Source of the DNA: Gammaproteobacteria bacterium
GTDB taxonomy: Bacteria; Pseudomonadota; Gammaproteobacteria; Steroidobacterales; GCA-2729495
DNA length: 57,357 bases
Assembly (NCBI GenBank): GCA_003695765.1
Contig: RFHQ01000008.1
Span: 1-57,357 of the forward strand
Direction: 5' to 3'
The position numbers were made by a program, and so were the translations under genes. Position 1 is the stretch's first letter. The number at the start of each line of letters is the position of its first letter. Positions 40,313 to 48,164 of this stretch are shown in pieces. The notes below the pieces were generated by a model that saw only the letters and a program-made list of their open reading frames with translations, made no database searches and was not told where the DNA came from.

Positions 40313-41341
40313 ATGCAGATTCGAGCCTTCGAACGGAACCGGGACCGCGCTGCCTGGGATGCCTACGTCGAGGCGCATCCCGGCGGCAGTTTCTTCCATC
40401 TGTCGGGATGGGAGACGATCCTTGCGGATTTTTTCCATCACCGGACCCACTACCTGCTGGCCGAGGCGGGTGGCCGGCTCCAGGGGCTGATACCGCTGGC
40501 CGAGGTCCGCAGCCGGCTGTTCGGAAATCGTCTGGTCTCGGTGCCGCTCGGCGTCTACGGCGGCGCGCTGGCGGACGACGAAGCGGTGGAAACGGCCCTG
40601 CGCGACGCGGCGATCGAGCTGGCCGAACAGCGTCGCGTCGATCACCTGGAGTTGCGGCACTTGCAGCCACGGCCGGGGCTGCCGACGGTGGATCGCTACG
40701 TGCGCTTCCGTCGGGCGATCCATGCGGACGCGGATGCGAACATGGCCGAGATTCCGCGCAAGCAGCGCGCGATGATCCGCAAGGCGATGCGCAAGGGCCT
40801 GCAGGCCGGCTTCGGCCGCGACACCGGCGTGTTTTACCGCCTGTATGCGGAAAGCCTGCGCAACCTCGGCACGCCGGTGCTGCCGCGCGCCTATTTCGAG
40901 CAGCTGCACGCGGTCTTCGGTGCGGCTTGCGAGCAGCTCACCGTCCGCGATGCCGGTGGCAGGCCCGTCGCCAGCGTGCTGAGTTTCTATTTCCGCGACG
41001 AGGTGCTGCCTTACTATGGCGGCGGCTCGGCGGCCGCGCGCGCACTGAGCGCCAACGATTTCATGTACTGGGAGCTGATGTGCCACGCCGCCGCGCGCGG
41101 GGTGCGCCGGTTCGATTTCGGGCGCAGCCGGGTCGGCGCCGGCTCCTACCATTTCAAGCGCCACTGGGGCTTCGAGCCGGAACCATTGCATTATCAATAT
41201 CATCTGCGGCAGGGCCAGGCTTTACCTAATGCGAGTCCGGACAACCCGCGCTTCCAACTCGCGATCCGCTGCTGGCAGCGCCTGCCGCTGAGGCTCACCA
41301 CCTGGCTCGGACCGCTCGTGGCACGGCAACTCACCTGGTAA
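40313..41341 (+). CDS. FemAB-like protein, XrtA/PEP-CTERM-associated
   Basis: 342 aa protein with tandem GNAT-type halves of the FemAB/methicillin-resistance superfamily. Signatures are GGSFFHLSGWETILADFF near the N-terminus, PRKQRAMIRKAMRKGL in the middle and FDFGRSRVGAGSYHFKRHWGFEPEPLHY at the end. This matches the FemAB relatives that accompany exosortase A loci and are presumed to transfer an aminoacyl or acyl group to the polysaccharide or a precursor. Its reaction is undetermined. Usually it sits inside the EPS operon; here it lies upstream, separated by 209 bases that contain a sigma-54 promoter. Confidence 0.85.
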   Translation: MQIRAFERNRDRAAWDAYVEAHPGGSFFHLSGWETILADFFHHRTHYLLAEAGGRLQGLIPLAEVRSRLFGNRLVSVPLGVYGGALADDEAVETALRDAAIELAEQRRVDHLELRHLQPRPGLPTVDRYVRFRRAIHADADANMAEIPRKQRAMIRKAMRKGLQAGFGRDTGVFYRLYAESLRNLGTPVLPRAYFEQLHAVFGAACEQLTVRDAGGRPVASVLSFYFRDEVLPYYGGGSAAARALSANDFMYWELMCHAAARGVRRFDFGRSRVGAGSYHFKRHWGFEPEPLHYQYHLRQGQALPNASPDNPRFQLAIRCWQRLPLRLTTWLGPLVARQLTW

Positions 41342-41504
41342 GGCTCGCCGCCGTGACCGATTTACTTGCCGGCAGTCGCGACGCCTGTCACACAATGCGC
41401 TTGAATAATTCCGGCTAGGCGCTGGAACGCGCTGCGAAAAAGGATCAGAATGAGCGGCGCTGATGCGACACGACTGACAGCGCCGGGCCGGCAGCGCCGC
41501 CGGA

Positions 41505-41519
41505 TGGCACGTGGCTTGC
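41505..41519 (+). promoter_or_regulatory. Sigma-54 (RpoN) -24/-12 promoter
   Basis: TGGCACGTGGCTTGC carries GG at 41506-41507 and GC at 41518-41519, exactly ten bases apart, matching the TGGCACG-N4-TTGC consensus in every key base. Start would fall near 41531, about 20 bases before the export-protein ATG 41551. XrtA systems typically include a PrsK/PrsR pair, PrsR being a sigma-54 activator, which fits. Confidence 0.82.
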
Positions 41520-41550
41520 CGACGACCGGCGGCGGGAGGAACCGAGAACA

Positions 41551-42159
41551 ATGAACCGCAAGCTTGTGATCCCCCTGGTCCTGATCTGCCTGAGCCTAGG
41601 TGCCTGCAGCAGCCCACGCCCGGCGGCCGAACTGACCGCCCCGGCGGCTTCGCAGGTCGAATACCTGATCGGGCCCGGCGATGTGCTGCAGGTCTTCGTC
41701 TGGCGCAATCCGGAGCTGTCGGTGACGGTTCCGGTGCGCCCGGACGGCAAGATCTCCACGCCGCTGGTCGAAGACATGCAGGCCGTCGGCAAGACCCCGA
41801 GCCAGCTGGCGCGCGACATGGAGCAGGCCCTGTCACGCTTCGTCAAGTCGCCGAAAGTCAATATCATCGTCGAGGAGTTCGTCGGCAATTTCAGCGAGCA
41901 GATCCGCGTAGTCGGCAAGGCCGCCGAGCCCAAGGCGATTCCATACCGGCGGAACATGACCCTGCTCGACGTCATGATCGAGGTCGGCGGCCTGGCACCC
42001 GGCGCGGCCGGGAACCGTGCCCGGATAATCCGCCGCCAGAATGGCGAACAGGTGGAATTGAAGGTTCGCGTCGACCGGTTGCTGAACGATGGCGATATTT
42101 CCCAGAACGTGATGATGCTGCCGGGTGACGTGCTGCTGATTCCGGAATCCAGGCTATGA
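41551..42159 (+). CDS. Polysaccharide export lipoprotein, XrtA-associated (Wza/GumB-like)
   Basis: 202 aa outer-membrane export protein. Signal peptide with lipobox LSLGAC (lipidated Cys about residue 19), then the poly-export domain (YLIGPGDVLQVFVWRNPELS, VRPDGKISTPLVEDMQA) and one SLBB-like domain (RVVGKAAEPKAIPYRRNMTLLDVM). It is shorter than Wza and lacks an obvious C-terminal transmembrane helix, as in the XrtA export family. GGAGG precedes ATG 41551. First gene downstream of the sigma-54 element; its stop overlaps the next ATG (ATGA). Confidence 0.92.
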   Translation: MNRKLVIPLVLICLSLGACSSPRPAAELTAPAASQVEYLIGPGDVLQVFVWRNPELSVTVPVRPDGKISTPLVEDMQAVGKTPSQLARDMEQALSRFVKSPKVNIIVEEFVGNFSEQIRVVGKAAEPKAIPYRRNMTLLDVMIEVGGLAPGAAGNRARIIRRQNGEQVELKVRVDRLLNDGDISQNVMMLPGDVLLIPESRL

Positions 42160-43787
42160 ATGAAACCCGTGCCATGGAGTGGCGCGGCCCAGGCGTACAG
42201 AGCGAGGCCCTGGACGTCCTGGCCTATCTGCAGGGCATCCTGCGCGGCTGCTGGCGTTTCCGCTGGGCCGGCGCGGCAGCGGCCTGGCTGCTGTGCCTCG
42301 CGGGCTGGCTGGTCGTCCTGTTCCTGCCCGACGTCTACCGCGCGACCGCCCGCGTCTATGTCGACACGCAGAGCGCGTTGCGGCCCTTGCTCGAGGGGCT
42401 GACCGTGGACAGCAATCTGATGAGCGATGTCGACATGATGGCGCAGGCGATGCTCAGCCAGCCGAACCTGGAGAAAGTCGTCGTCCGCGCCGGCCTGGTG
42501 CCGGCTGGTGCGGGCCCCGAACAGATCGAGAACAAGGTCAACCAGATCCGCAGCAGCATCAAGGTCGATATGGACCGTAACGATGTGCTGCAGATTGCGT
42601 ACGAGTACACGAAGGAGCAGGCGGCCCTGAATGTGGTCAGCATGCTGCTGGACGAGTTCATCAAGGGCTCGCTCGGAGAGAGCGAGGCCGATACCCGCAC
42701 GGCGCAGGCCTTCCTCGAGGAAAAACTGGCGGAATACGAGGCACGCCTGAACGAAGCCGAACAGACGCTGGCCGATTTCAAACGGCGGAACGTCGGCATG
42801 ATGCCGGGCGAGGAGGGTGATTACTACCAGCGCCTGCAGACCGAGATGAAACGTCTCGACGATATCGAGTCCAGGCTTCGCCTGGCGCGTCAGCGCCGGG
42901 ACGATCTCCGCCGGCAGCTCGAAGGCGAGACGCCGGTATTCGGGCTGATGACGCCCCGCAACGAGACCGCCAGCACGCCTTTCGACCAGCAGATCGCGGC
43001 CTATGAAGACGAGTTGGCCCGCCTGCGCCTGAAGTACACGGATACGCACCCGGACGTCGAGCAGGTGCTGGCGGTGCTCGAGGGCCTGCGGCAGAAGCGC
43101 GAGGAATACCTGGCCAGCCGGCCCGCCGATAGCGCCCGGCCGGGGCTCAATCAGCTCGATGCCAACCCGGTGTATCAGCAGATGAAGCTGCAGCTGAACC
43201 AGGCCGAACTGCGGCTCGGGCAACTCGAGGCCCAGCGGCGCGACCAGGCAGCGGTCGTCCGCGAGTTGCGGGAAAAAGTCGACACGATTCCACAGATCGA
43301 GGCCGAACTGACGCGGCTGACGCGCAACTATGACGTTACGCGGGAGCAGTACGAGCAGCTGCTCATGCGCCTGGAGTCAGCGCGCCTGTCCGAGGCCGCG
43401 GAAGACACCAAGAACGACGTGACCTTCCGGGTGATCGATCCGCCGGCGCTGGACCCGCAGCCGGTCGGACCGAAGCGCAATCTGTTGCTGACCGCCGTGC
43501 TGCTGGTCGGCCTGGCGGCCGGCGGCGCCGTGACCGTGCTGCTCAATTTCGCGCGGCCGGTCTTCAACTCGCAACAGGAGCTGGAGCGGCTCTACGGTGT
43601 TGCGGTGCTGGGCACGATCCAGCTGGTGCGCGATGCAGCGGAGGCGGCGGCTGCGCGCCGCAGCACGGTCTTCTGGGCCAGTTCCATGCTGCTGCTGCTG
43701 GGGCTGTACGCCGGCCTGCTGCTGACCGGCGACGAGCTGGCCCGGCAGTTGCACGCCTGGCCGATGTTCGCCGGAGTCGCCACGTGA
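42156..43787 (+). CDS. Polysaccharide chain-length determinant (Wzz/GumC family), XrtA-associated
   Basis: 543 aa inner-membrane co-polymerase that sets chain length and couples export to the kinase. N-terminal cytoplasmic part (LAYLQGILRGCWRFRW), membrane span at about 37-58, a long periplasmic coiled coil (about 180-420) and C-terminal spans near 447-468 and about 500-525. The Pro-containing DPPALDPQPVGPKR segment precedes the second span as in Wzz proteins. Family members of this length occur in exosortase A loci. It overlaps both neighbours by four bases. Confidence 0.9.
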   Translation: MNETRAMEWRGPGVQSEALDVLAYLQGILRGCWRFRWAGAAAAWLLCLAGWLVVLFLPDVYRATARVYVDTQSALRPLLEGLTVDSNLMSDVDMMAQAMLSQPNLEKVVVRAGLVPAGAGPEQIENKVNQIRSSIKVDMDRNDVLQIAYEYTKEQAALNVVSMLLDEFIKGSLGESEADTRTAQAFLEEKLAEYEARLNEAEQTLADFKRRNVGMMPGEEGDYYQRLQTEMKRLDDIESRLRLARQRRDDLRRQLEGETPVFGLMTPRNETASTPFDQQIAAYEDELARLRLKYTDTHPDVEQVLAVLEGLRQKREEYLASRPADSARPGLNQLDANPVYQQMKLQLNQAELRLGQLEAQRRDQAAVVRELREKVDTIPQIEAELTRLTRNYDVTREQYEQLLMRLESARLSEAAEDTKNDVTFRVIDPPALDPQPVGPKRNLLLTAVLLVGLAAGGAVTVLLNFARPVFNSQQELERLYGVAVLGTIQLVRDAAEAAAARRSTVFWASSMLLLLGLYAGLLLTGDELARQLHAWPMFAGVAT

Positions 43788-44608
43788 GCATCATCGAGAA
43801 AGCCGTCGGCAAGGCCGGCCGCGGGGCGCGGCCGGCTGCGCAGCCACCGGCCGTCCGGCCGCCGGGACCGGAGTCACGGCCCCAGGCGGGGCGCGAGCAT
43901 GCGGTCGAGCTGGCGCAGGCGAGCGACTACGACATGCGCCAGTTCGCCGGTGCGGAACAGTTGCAGCGCGAGTTCCGTTTCCTGAAACGCCCGCTGCTGG
44001 CCCGCGTGTTCGGGCTGTCGCGCTCTGGAGCCAAGCCGGGCGGACTGGTCATGATCACCAGCTGCATGCCGCAGGCAGGCAAGACCTTCATCAGCTTCAA
44101 TCTCGCGCAGAGCATCGCCGCGGAGCAGATGACCAGCGTGGTCCTGATCGATGCGGATCCAATCCGTCGACGCTTGAGCGAAGCCCTCGGCGAACAGGAG
44201 CGGCCCGGCCTGACGGACCTGCTGGCCGACGATTCGCTGAGCCTCGACGAACTGCTCGCCGACACGGATCTGGATTCACTGCAGTTCCTGCCGGCCGGCA
44301 GCCGCCGGGCCGATGCGACCGAGTTGCTGGCCGGCCGGCGGATGGACGACGTGCTCGCCGATCTGAGCCGGCGGCCGGACCTGGTCGTGCTGCTCGATTC
44401 GCCGCCGGTGCTGTTGACCAGCGAAGCGCGCGCGCTGGCGGAAAAGATCGACCACGTCGTGCTGGTGCTGGCAGCCGGTGAGACCGGTGCTGCGGAGCTG
44501 AACGAGGCCCTGCAGATGCTCACCGGCATCGGAGCCTCGGTCAGCGTCGTGCTGAACAAGGCTCGTGTCGATTCCCGGCGTTATCGCCAGGAATACTACG
44601 AGTACTGA
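43784..44608 (+). CDS. Tyrosine autokinase (BY-kinase), XrtA-associated
   Basis: 274 aa cytoplasmic BY-kinase partner of the chain-length protein. Walker A SCMPQAGKT (93-101) follows the BY-kinase pattern SxxPxxGKS/T. Walker A' is VVLIDADP (about 118-125) and Walker B is VVLLDSPP. A short C-terminal tyrosine cluster (RRYRQEYYEY) provides autophosphorylation sites. Kinase and transmembrane adaptor are separate proteins, as usual in XrtA loci. GTG start overlaps the preceding stop (GTGA). It probably cycles phosphorylation to regulate polymer length and export. Confidence 0.9.
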   Translation: MSIIEKAVGKAGRGARPAAQPPAVRPPGPESRPQAGREHAVELAQASDYDMRQFAGAEQLQREFRFLKRPLLARVFGLSRSGAKPGGLVMITSCMPQAGKTFISFNLAQSIAAEQMTSVVLIDADPIRRRLSEALGEQERPGLTDLLADDSLSLDELLADTDLDSLQFLPAGSRRADATELLAGRRMDDVLADLSRRPDLVVLLDSPPVLLTSEARALAEKIDHVVLVLAAGETGAAELNEALQMLTGIGASVSVVLNKARVDSRRYRQEYYEY

Positions 44609-44640
44609 GCTTGATCACGAACGGCAGGACAATAACAACG

Positions 44641-46122
44641 ATGAGCCACAGACATGACTGCCCGGCCAGCCGGCGCTGCGGGTCCTTCTGGTGTATCACC
44701 GTGGCGCTGCTGCTGGCGCGGCCGGCGCTGGCCGTCGATCTCGGCGGCTACCTGATTCTCGGGCAGGCCTATACCGACAATATCGCGCTGGCCCCGCCGG
44801 GCAGCGAGGAAGAAGACTTCATCACCCGGGTCACGCCCGGGATCACGCTGAACCAGGACGGCAAGCGCTTCGATTACGACGTCGACTATTACCTTGAGAC
44901 ACTGTGGTACGCGAAGGATTCGGATCGCAACGGCGTCTACAGCAATCTGGCATCGAATGCCCTGCTGGACGTCATCGGCAAGCAGCTGCAGATTCAGGGG
45001 CAGGCGGCGATATCCCAGGTCAATGTCACGCCGGAAAAACCAGTGTCCGACTCGAATATCTTCGTCACCGATAACCGTGCGGACGCTACGATCTGGACCG
45101 TGGGGCCGCTGCTGCGGCGGCCGCTGCTGGGGCAATCGGAGATCGACGCCTACTACCTCTACGGCCAGGTCAGCTACGACGATCGAACGATCCAGGACGC
45201 CAAGCGGCAGAACGCCCATGTCGCCATCCAGCAGCAGCAGGAGGCGGTCGCGGTGCTGGACTACGAACTGGTCTGGAATTTCGAGCAGATCGACTACGAG
45301 CAGACGCCGCAGCAGGTCGAGGTCCAGGAGCTGTACCTGCGACTCGGTTACCATGTCCTGCCGGAGCTGCGCCTGACGGCGTTGGGGGGGCTGGACAGCG
45401 ATTTCCGCGACCCCAGCGATTCCTCGCTCAGCGAGAGCCGCTGGGAGGTCGGCATGGACGTCGAGCTGGTGGACAATGTGTTGTCGCTGGGCGTCGGCCG
45501 GCGTTTCTTCGGCACCAGCTACCGGGCTTCGTGGACCCGCGAAGTCGAAAATACGCGCTTCCAGTTGAGTTATTCCGAATTGCCGACCACGACCGACCTG
45601 CTGTCCTTCCGGCAGATCCCGAGCGGCAATCCCGATGCCGAGCCACTGCCGCCGGACGCGGTCATCGACCGGCCGGGCGATGTCGGGCGCTTCATCCGGC
45701 GCCGTTTCGATGCGAGCTTCGAATGGACCGGCTACAAGAGCGCGATCGAGATCCAGGCGCTGTGGGATCAGCGCGAAGACGTGACACCGATCGACCCGGC
45801 GCGTCCCGGCAGCCAGCGCCCGGACGAAACGTCCTACGGCGCGGGCATCGAGTATCGCTATCTGCTCGGCCAGCGCACGACGCTGACGGCCAATGCCTTG
45901 TGGCGCAACCGGGAATACGCGATTGCCGATGACACCGCGGGCCTGACCTTCCGGGCCGAGGACGACACGCTGCTGCGCCTGTTCGCGCGGCTGGACTACC
46001 AGCTCGGCCAACGCACCGCCGCCGGATTGCAGCTGCGCTTCGACCGTCGCGACGGCACGTCCGGCGGACTGCAGGACTACGAGCAGTTTCTCGTCCTGGT
46101 CGACCTGGTGCGCAAGTTCTGA
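44641..46122 (+). CDS. XrtA-associated outer-membrane beta-barrel protein
   Basis: 493 aa with a signal peptide (about 1-30, ending RPALA) and then a run of alternating amphipathic beta strands such as YLILGQAYTDNIAL, FDYDVDYYLETLW and ARLDYQLGQRTAAGLQL. It ends in a terminal phenylalanine (LVRKF), typical of Bam substrates. It matches the TIGR03016-type protein that follows the kinase in exosortase A loci and probably forms the outer-membrane channel for the polymer. TTG 44611 is an alternative start. In related loci an AAA ATPase gene follows here; it is absent. Confidence 0.85.
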   Translation: MSHRHDCPASRRCGSFWCITVALLLARPALAVDLGGYLILGQAYTDNIALAPPGSEEEDFITRVTPGITLNQDGKRFDYDVDYYLETLWYAKDSDRNGVYSNLASNALLDVIGKQLQIQGQAAISQVNVTPEKPVSDSNIFVTDNRADATIWTVGPLLRRPLLGQSEIDAYYLYGQVSYDDRTIQDAKRQNAHVAIQQQQEAVAVLDYELVWNFEQIDYEQTPQQVEVQELYLRLGYHVLPELRLTALGGLDSDFRDPSDSSLSESRWEVGMDVELVDNVLSLGVGRRFFGTSYRASWTREVENTRFQLSYSELPTTTDLLSFRQIPSGNPDAEPLPPDAVIDRPGDVGRFIRRRFDASFEWTGYKSAIEIQALWDQREDVTPIDPARPGSQRPDETSYGAGIEYRYLLGQRTTLTANALWRNREYAIADDTAGLTFRAEDDTLLRLFARLDYQLGQRTAAGLQLRFDRRDGTSGGLQDYEQFLVLVDLVRKF

Positions 46123-46173
46123 TTCGCCGTCACTGCAGCCACTGCGATTAGTGCCCAGGGACAGGGACCAGCG

Positions 46174-47070
46174 ATGCCGGATATCGTCAATGCGCTGACC
46201 GTCGATGTCGAAGACTATTTCCAGGTCTCGGCCTTCGAGCCGGTGATCGCTCGCAGTCAGTGGCCAGCCTGGGAATGTCGCGTGGAGCGGAATGTCGAGC
46301 GGCTGCTCGAGCTGTTCGCTGCTCATGGGGTCCGCGCGACTTTCTTCTTCCTCGGCTGGGTCGCCGAGCGCTACCCGGGACTCGTTCGCCAGGCAGTCGC
46401 TGCCGGCCACGAGATCGCCAGTCACGGCTACGCGCACGTGCAGGTCACAACGCAGGCGCCGGACGCGTTTCGGGCCGACGTCAGCCGGACGCGGGCATTG
46501 CTCGAGGACCTGGCCGGTGTGCCGGTCGTCGGCTACCGGGCGGCCAGCTATTCGATCGCGGCGGACAACGACTGGGCGCATGCGCTGCTGGCAGAGACCG
46601 GCCACCGCTACAGTTCAAGCTGCTACCCGATTCACCACGACCGCTACGGGCGACCCGACGGCGAGCGCCGGCCCCACCGCGTCGGACCGGCTGGCCTGCC
46701 GGAGATCCCGGTCGCCACGCTGCAGCTCGGGTCGGTTCGCTTGCCCTGCGGGGGCGGCGGCTGGTTCCGCCTGCTGCCCTACGCCGCGAGCCGCTGGTGC
46801 CTGCGCCGACTGAACCGCGAGGAGGGCATGCCGGCGGTGTTCTACTTCCATCCCTGGGAGATCGATCCCGGGCAGCCACGGGTGGGCGGCCTGGATGCGC
46901 GCAGCCGTTTTCGGCACTACGTGAACCTGCGCGGCTTCGAGCGCAAGATCGAGCGGCTGCTGCAGGATTTCCGCTGGGCACCGGTGCGCGAGGTATTCGC
47001 CGAGCTGCTGGAGGCGGCCACCGGGCCGGCCTCCCCGGACAGGGGTGCGAAGGCGTGGGCCAGCGGCTGA
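46174..47070 (+). CDS. Polysaccharide deacetylase, XrtA-associated
   Basis: 298 aa NodB-type carbohydrate esterase followed by a DUF3473-like C-terminal region. Metal-site and catalytic elements are TVDVEDYF with the Asp pair, SHGYAHVQV with His, YRAASYSI with Arg, and FYFHPWEID near the C-terminus. No signal peptide, which is usual for this exosortase A subfamily. It probably N-deacetylates the exopolysaccharide or its lipid-linked precursor. It overlaps the next gene by 16 bases. Confidence 0.9.
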   Translation: MPDIVNALTVDVEDYFQVSAFEPVIARSQWPAWECRVERNVERLLELFAAHGVRATFFFLGWVAERYPGLVRQAVAAGHEIASHGYAHVQVTTQAPDAFRADVSRTRALLEDLAGVPVVGYRAASYSIAADNDWAHALLAETGHRYSSSCYPIHHDRYGRPDGERRPHRVGPAGLPEIPVATLQLGSVRLPCGGGGWFRLLPYAASRWCLRRLNREEGMPAVFYFHPWEIDPGQPRVGGLDARSRFRHYVNLRGFERKIERLLQDFRWAPVREVFAELLEAATGPASPDRGAKAWASG

Positions 47071-48158
47071 AAATCGCCCATGTCGTCTTCCGGCTGGACT
47101 ACGGCGGCCTCGAAAACGGCCTGGTCAATCTGCTGAACCGCCTGCCTCCGGATGAGTTCGAGCACCTGGTGGTGGCACTGACCACGGCCGGGCGATTCCG
47201 CCGTCGCCTGCCTGCCGGCGTCCGGGTCGTCGAGCTGCACAAGCCGCGCGGCAGGGGGCTGGGCTACCTGCGCCCGCTGGCGCGGCTGCTTCGCGCCGAG
47301 GGCGTCGACATTCTGCACACGCGCAACCTGGCCTGTCTGGAATCGCAGCTCGCCGGCCTGGCCGCCGGCGTGCCGGTCCGCATTCACGGCGAGCATGGCT
47401 GGGACGTGTTCGACCTGCACGGGCGCCGGCGGCGCTATCGTCTGCTGCGCTGGCTGTTCCGCGCGGTGGTCGACCATTACGTCGTGGTTTCCCGGCACCT
47501 GGGCGATTATCTGCGCGGCCTCGGCGTGCCGGCCGCGCGGATCAGCCATATCACGAACGGGGTCGACGTCGAGCGTTTTCGGCCGGCGGATGGGCGGCCG
47601 GCGTCGCCGTTTGTGATCGGTTCGGTTGGCCGCCTGGAAGCCGTGAAGGATTATCCGTCCCTGGCGCAGGCCTTTGCGCGGCTCGCCAGGGACCGGCCGG
47701 GGGCCGGCTTGCGACTCGCGATCGTCGGCGACGGCTCGCAGCGCGCCGCCGTGGAGCAGGTGCTGGGCGGGGCCGGCCTGCTCGAACATTGCTGGCTGCC
47801 GGGATTCCAGGACGACGTGCCGGCCGCGCTGCGGCGTTTCAGCCTCTTCGTGCTGCCGTCGCTGGCCGAAGGCATCTCCAACACGATCCTGGAGGCCATG
47901 GCCACCGGTTTGCCTGTCGTCGCAACGGCGGTCGGCGGCAACCCGGAACTGGTCGTCGACGGCGTGACCGGCCGGCTGGTGCCGCCAGGGCAGCCCGAAC
48001 GGCTGGCCGCGGCGCTGGCCGAGTATGCGGACGAGCCGGCACTGGCCGCCGCGCACGGCCGCGCCGGCCGCGACCGCGTCGTCCGGGAGTTCTCGATTCC
48101 GGTCATGGCGGCGAAGTACCGGGATCTTTACCGGCAGCTGGCCGGTCGGAGTCATTGA
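47055..48158 (+). CDS. Glycosyltransferase family 4, XrtA-associated (TIGR03088-like)
   Basis: 367 aa GT-B transferase. N-terminal HVVFRLDYGGLENGLVNLLN is the hallmark of the exosortase-A transferase often called stp2. Then GEHGWDVFDLHGRRRRY, ITNGVDVERFRP, VGRLEAVKDYPSLAQA and the donor E-x7-E in LAEGISNTILEAMATGLPVVA. GTG 47055 (MGQRLKIAHV) is preferred; the ORF to 46260 is deacetylase shadow. It adds one sugar to the repeat unit; donor unknown. Confidence 0.9.
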   Translation: MGQRLKIAHVVFRLDYGGLENGLVNLLNRLPPDEFEHLVVALTTAGRFRRRLPAGVRVVELHKPRGRGLGYLRPLARLLRAEGVDILHTRNLACLESQLAGLAAGVPVRIHGEHGWDVFDLHGRRRRYRLLRWLFRAVVDHYVVVSRHLGDYLRGLGVPAARISHITNGVDVERFRPADGRPASPFVIGSVGRLEAVKDYPSLAQAFARLARDRPGAGLRLAIVGDGSQRAAVEQVLGGAGLLEHCWLPGFQDDVPAALRRFSLFVLPSLAEGISNTILEAMATGLPVVATAVGGNPELVVDGVTGRLVPPGQPERLAAALAEYADEPALAAAHGRAGRDRVVREFSIPVMAAKYRDLYRQLAGRSH

Positions 48159-48164
48159 CGGCGG

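Noticed and set aside
43784-44608. Degenerate Walker A motif in the tyrosine autokinase
   Set aside because: SCMPQAGKT lacks the first Gly of a standard P-loop but agrees with the BY-kinase variant of the motif.
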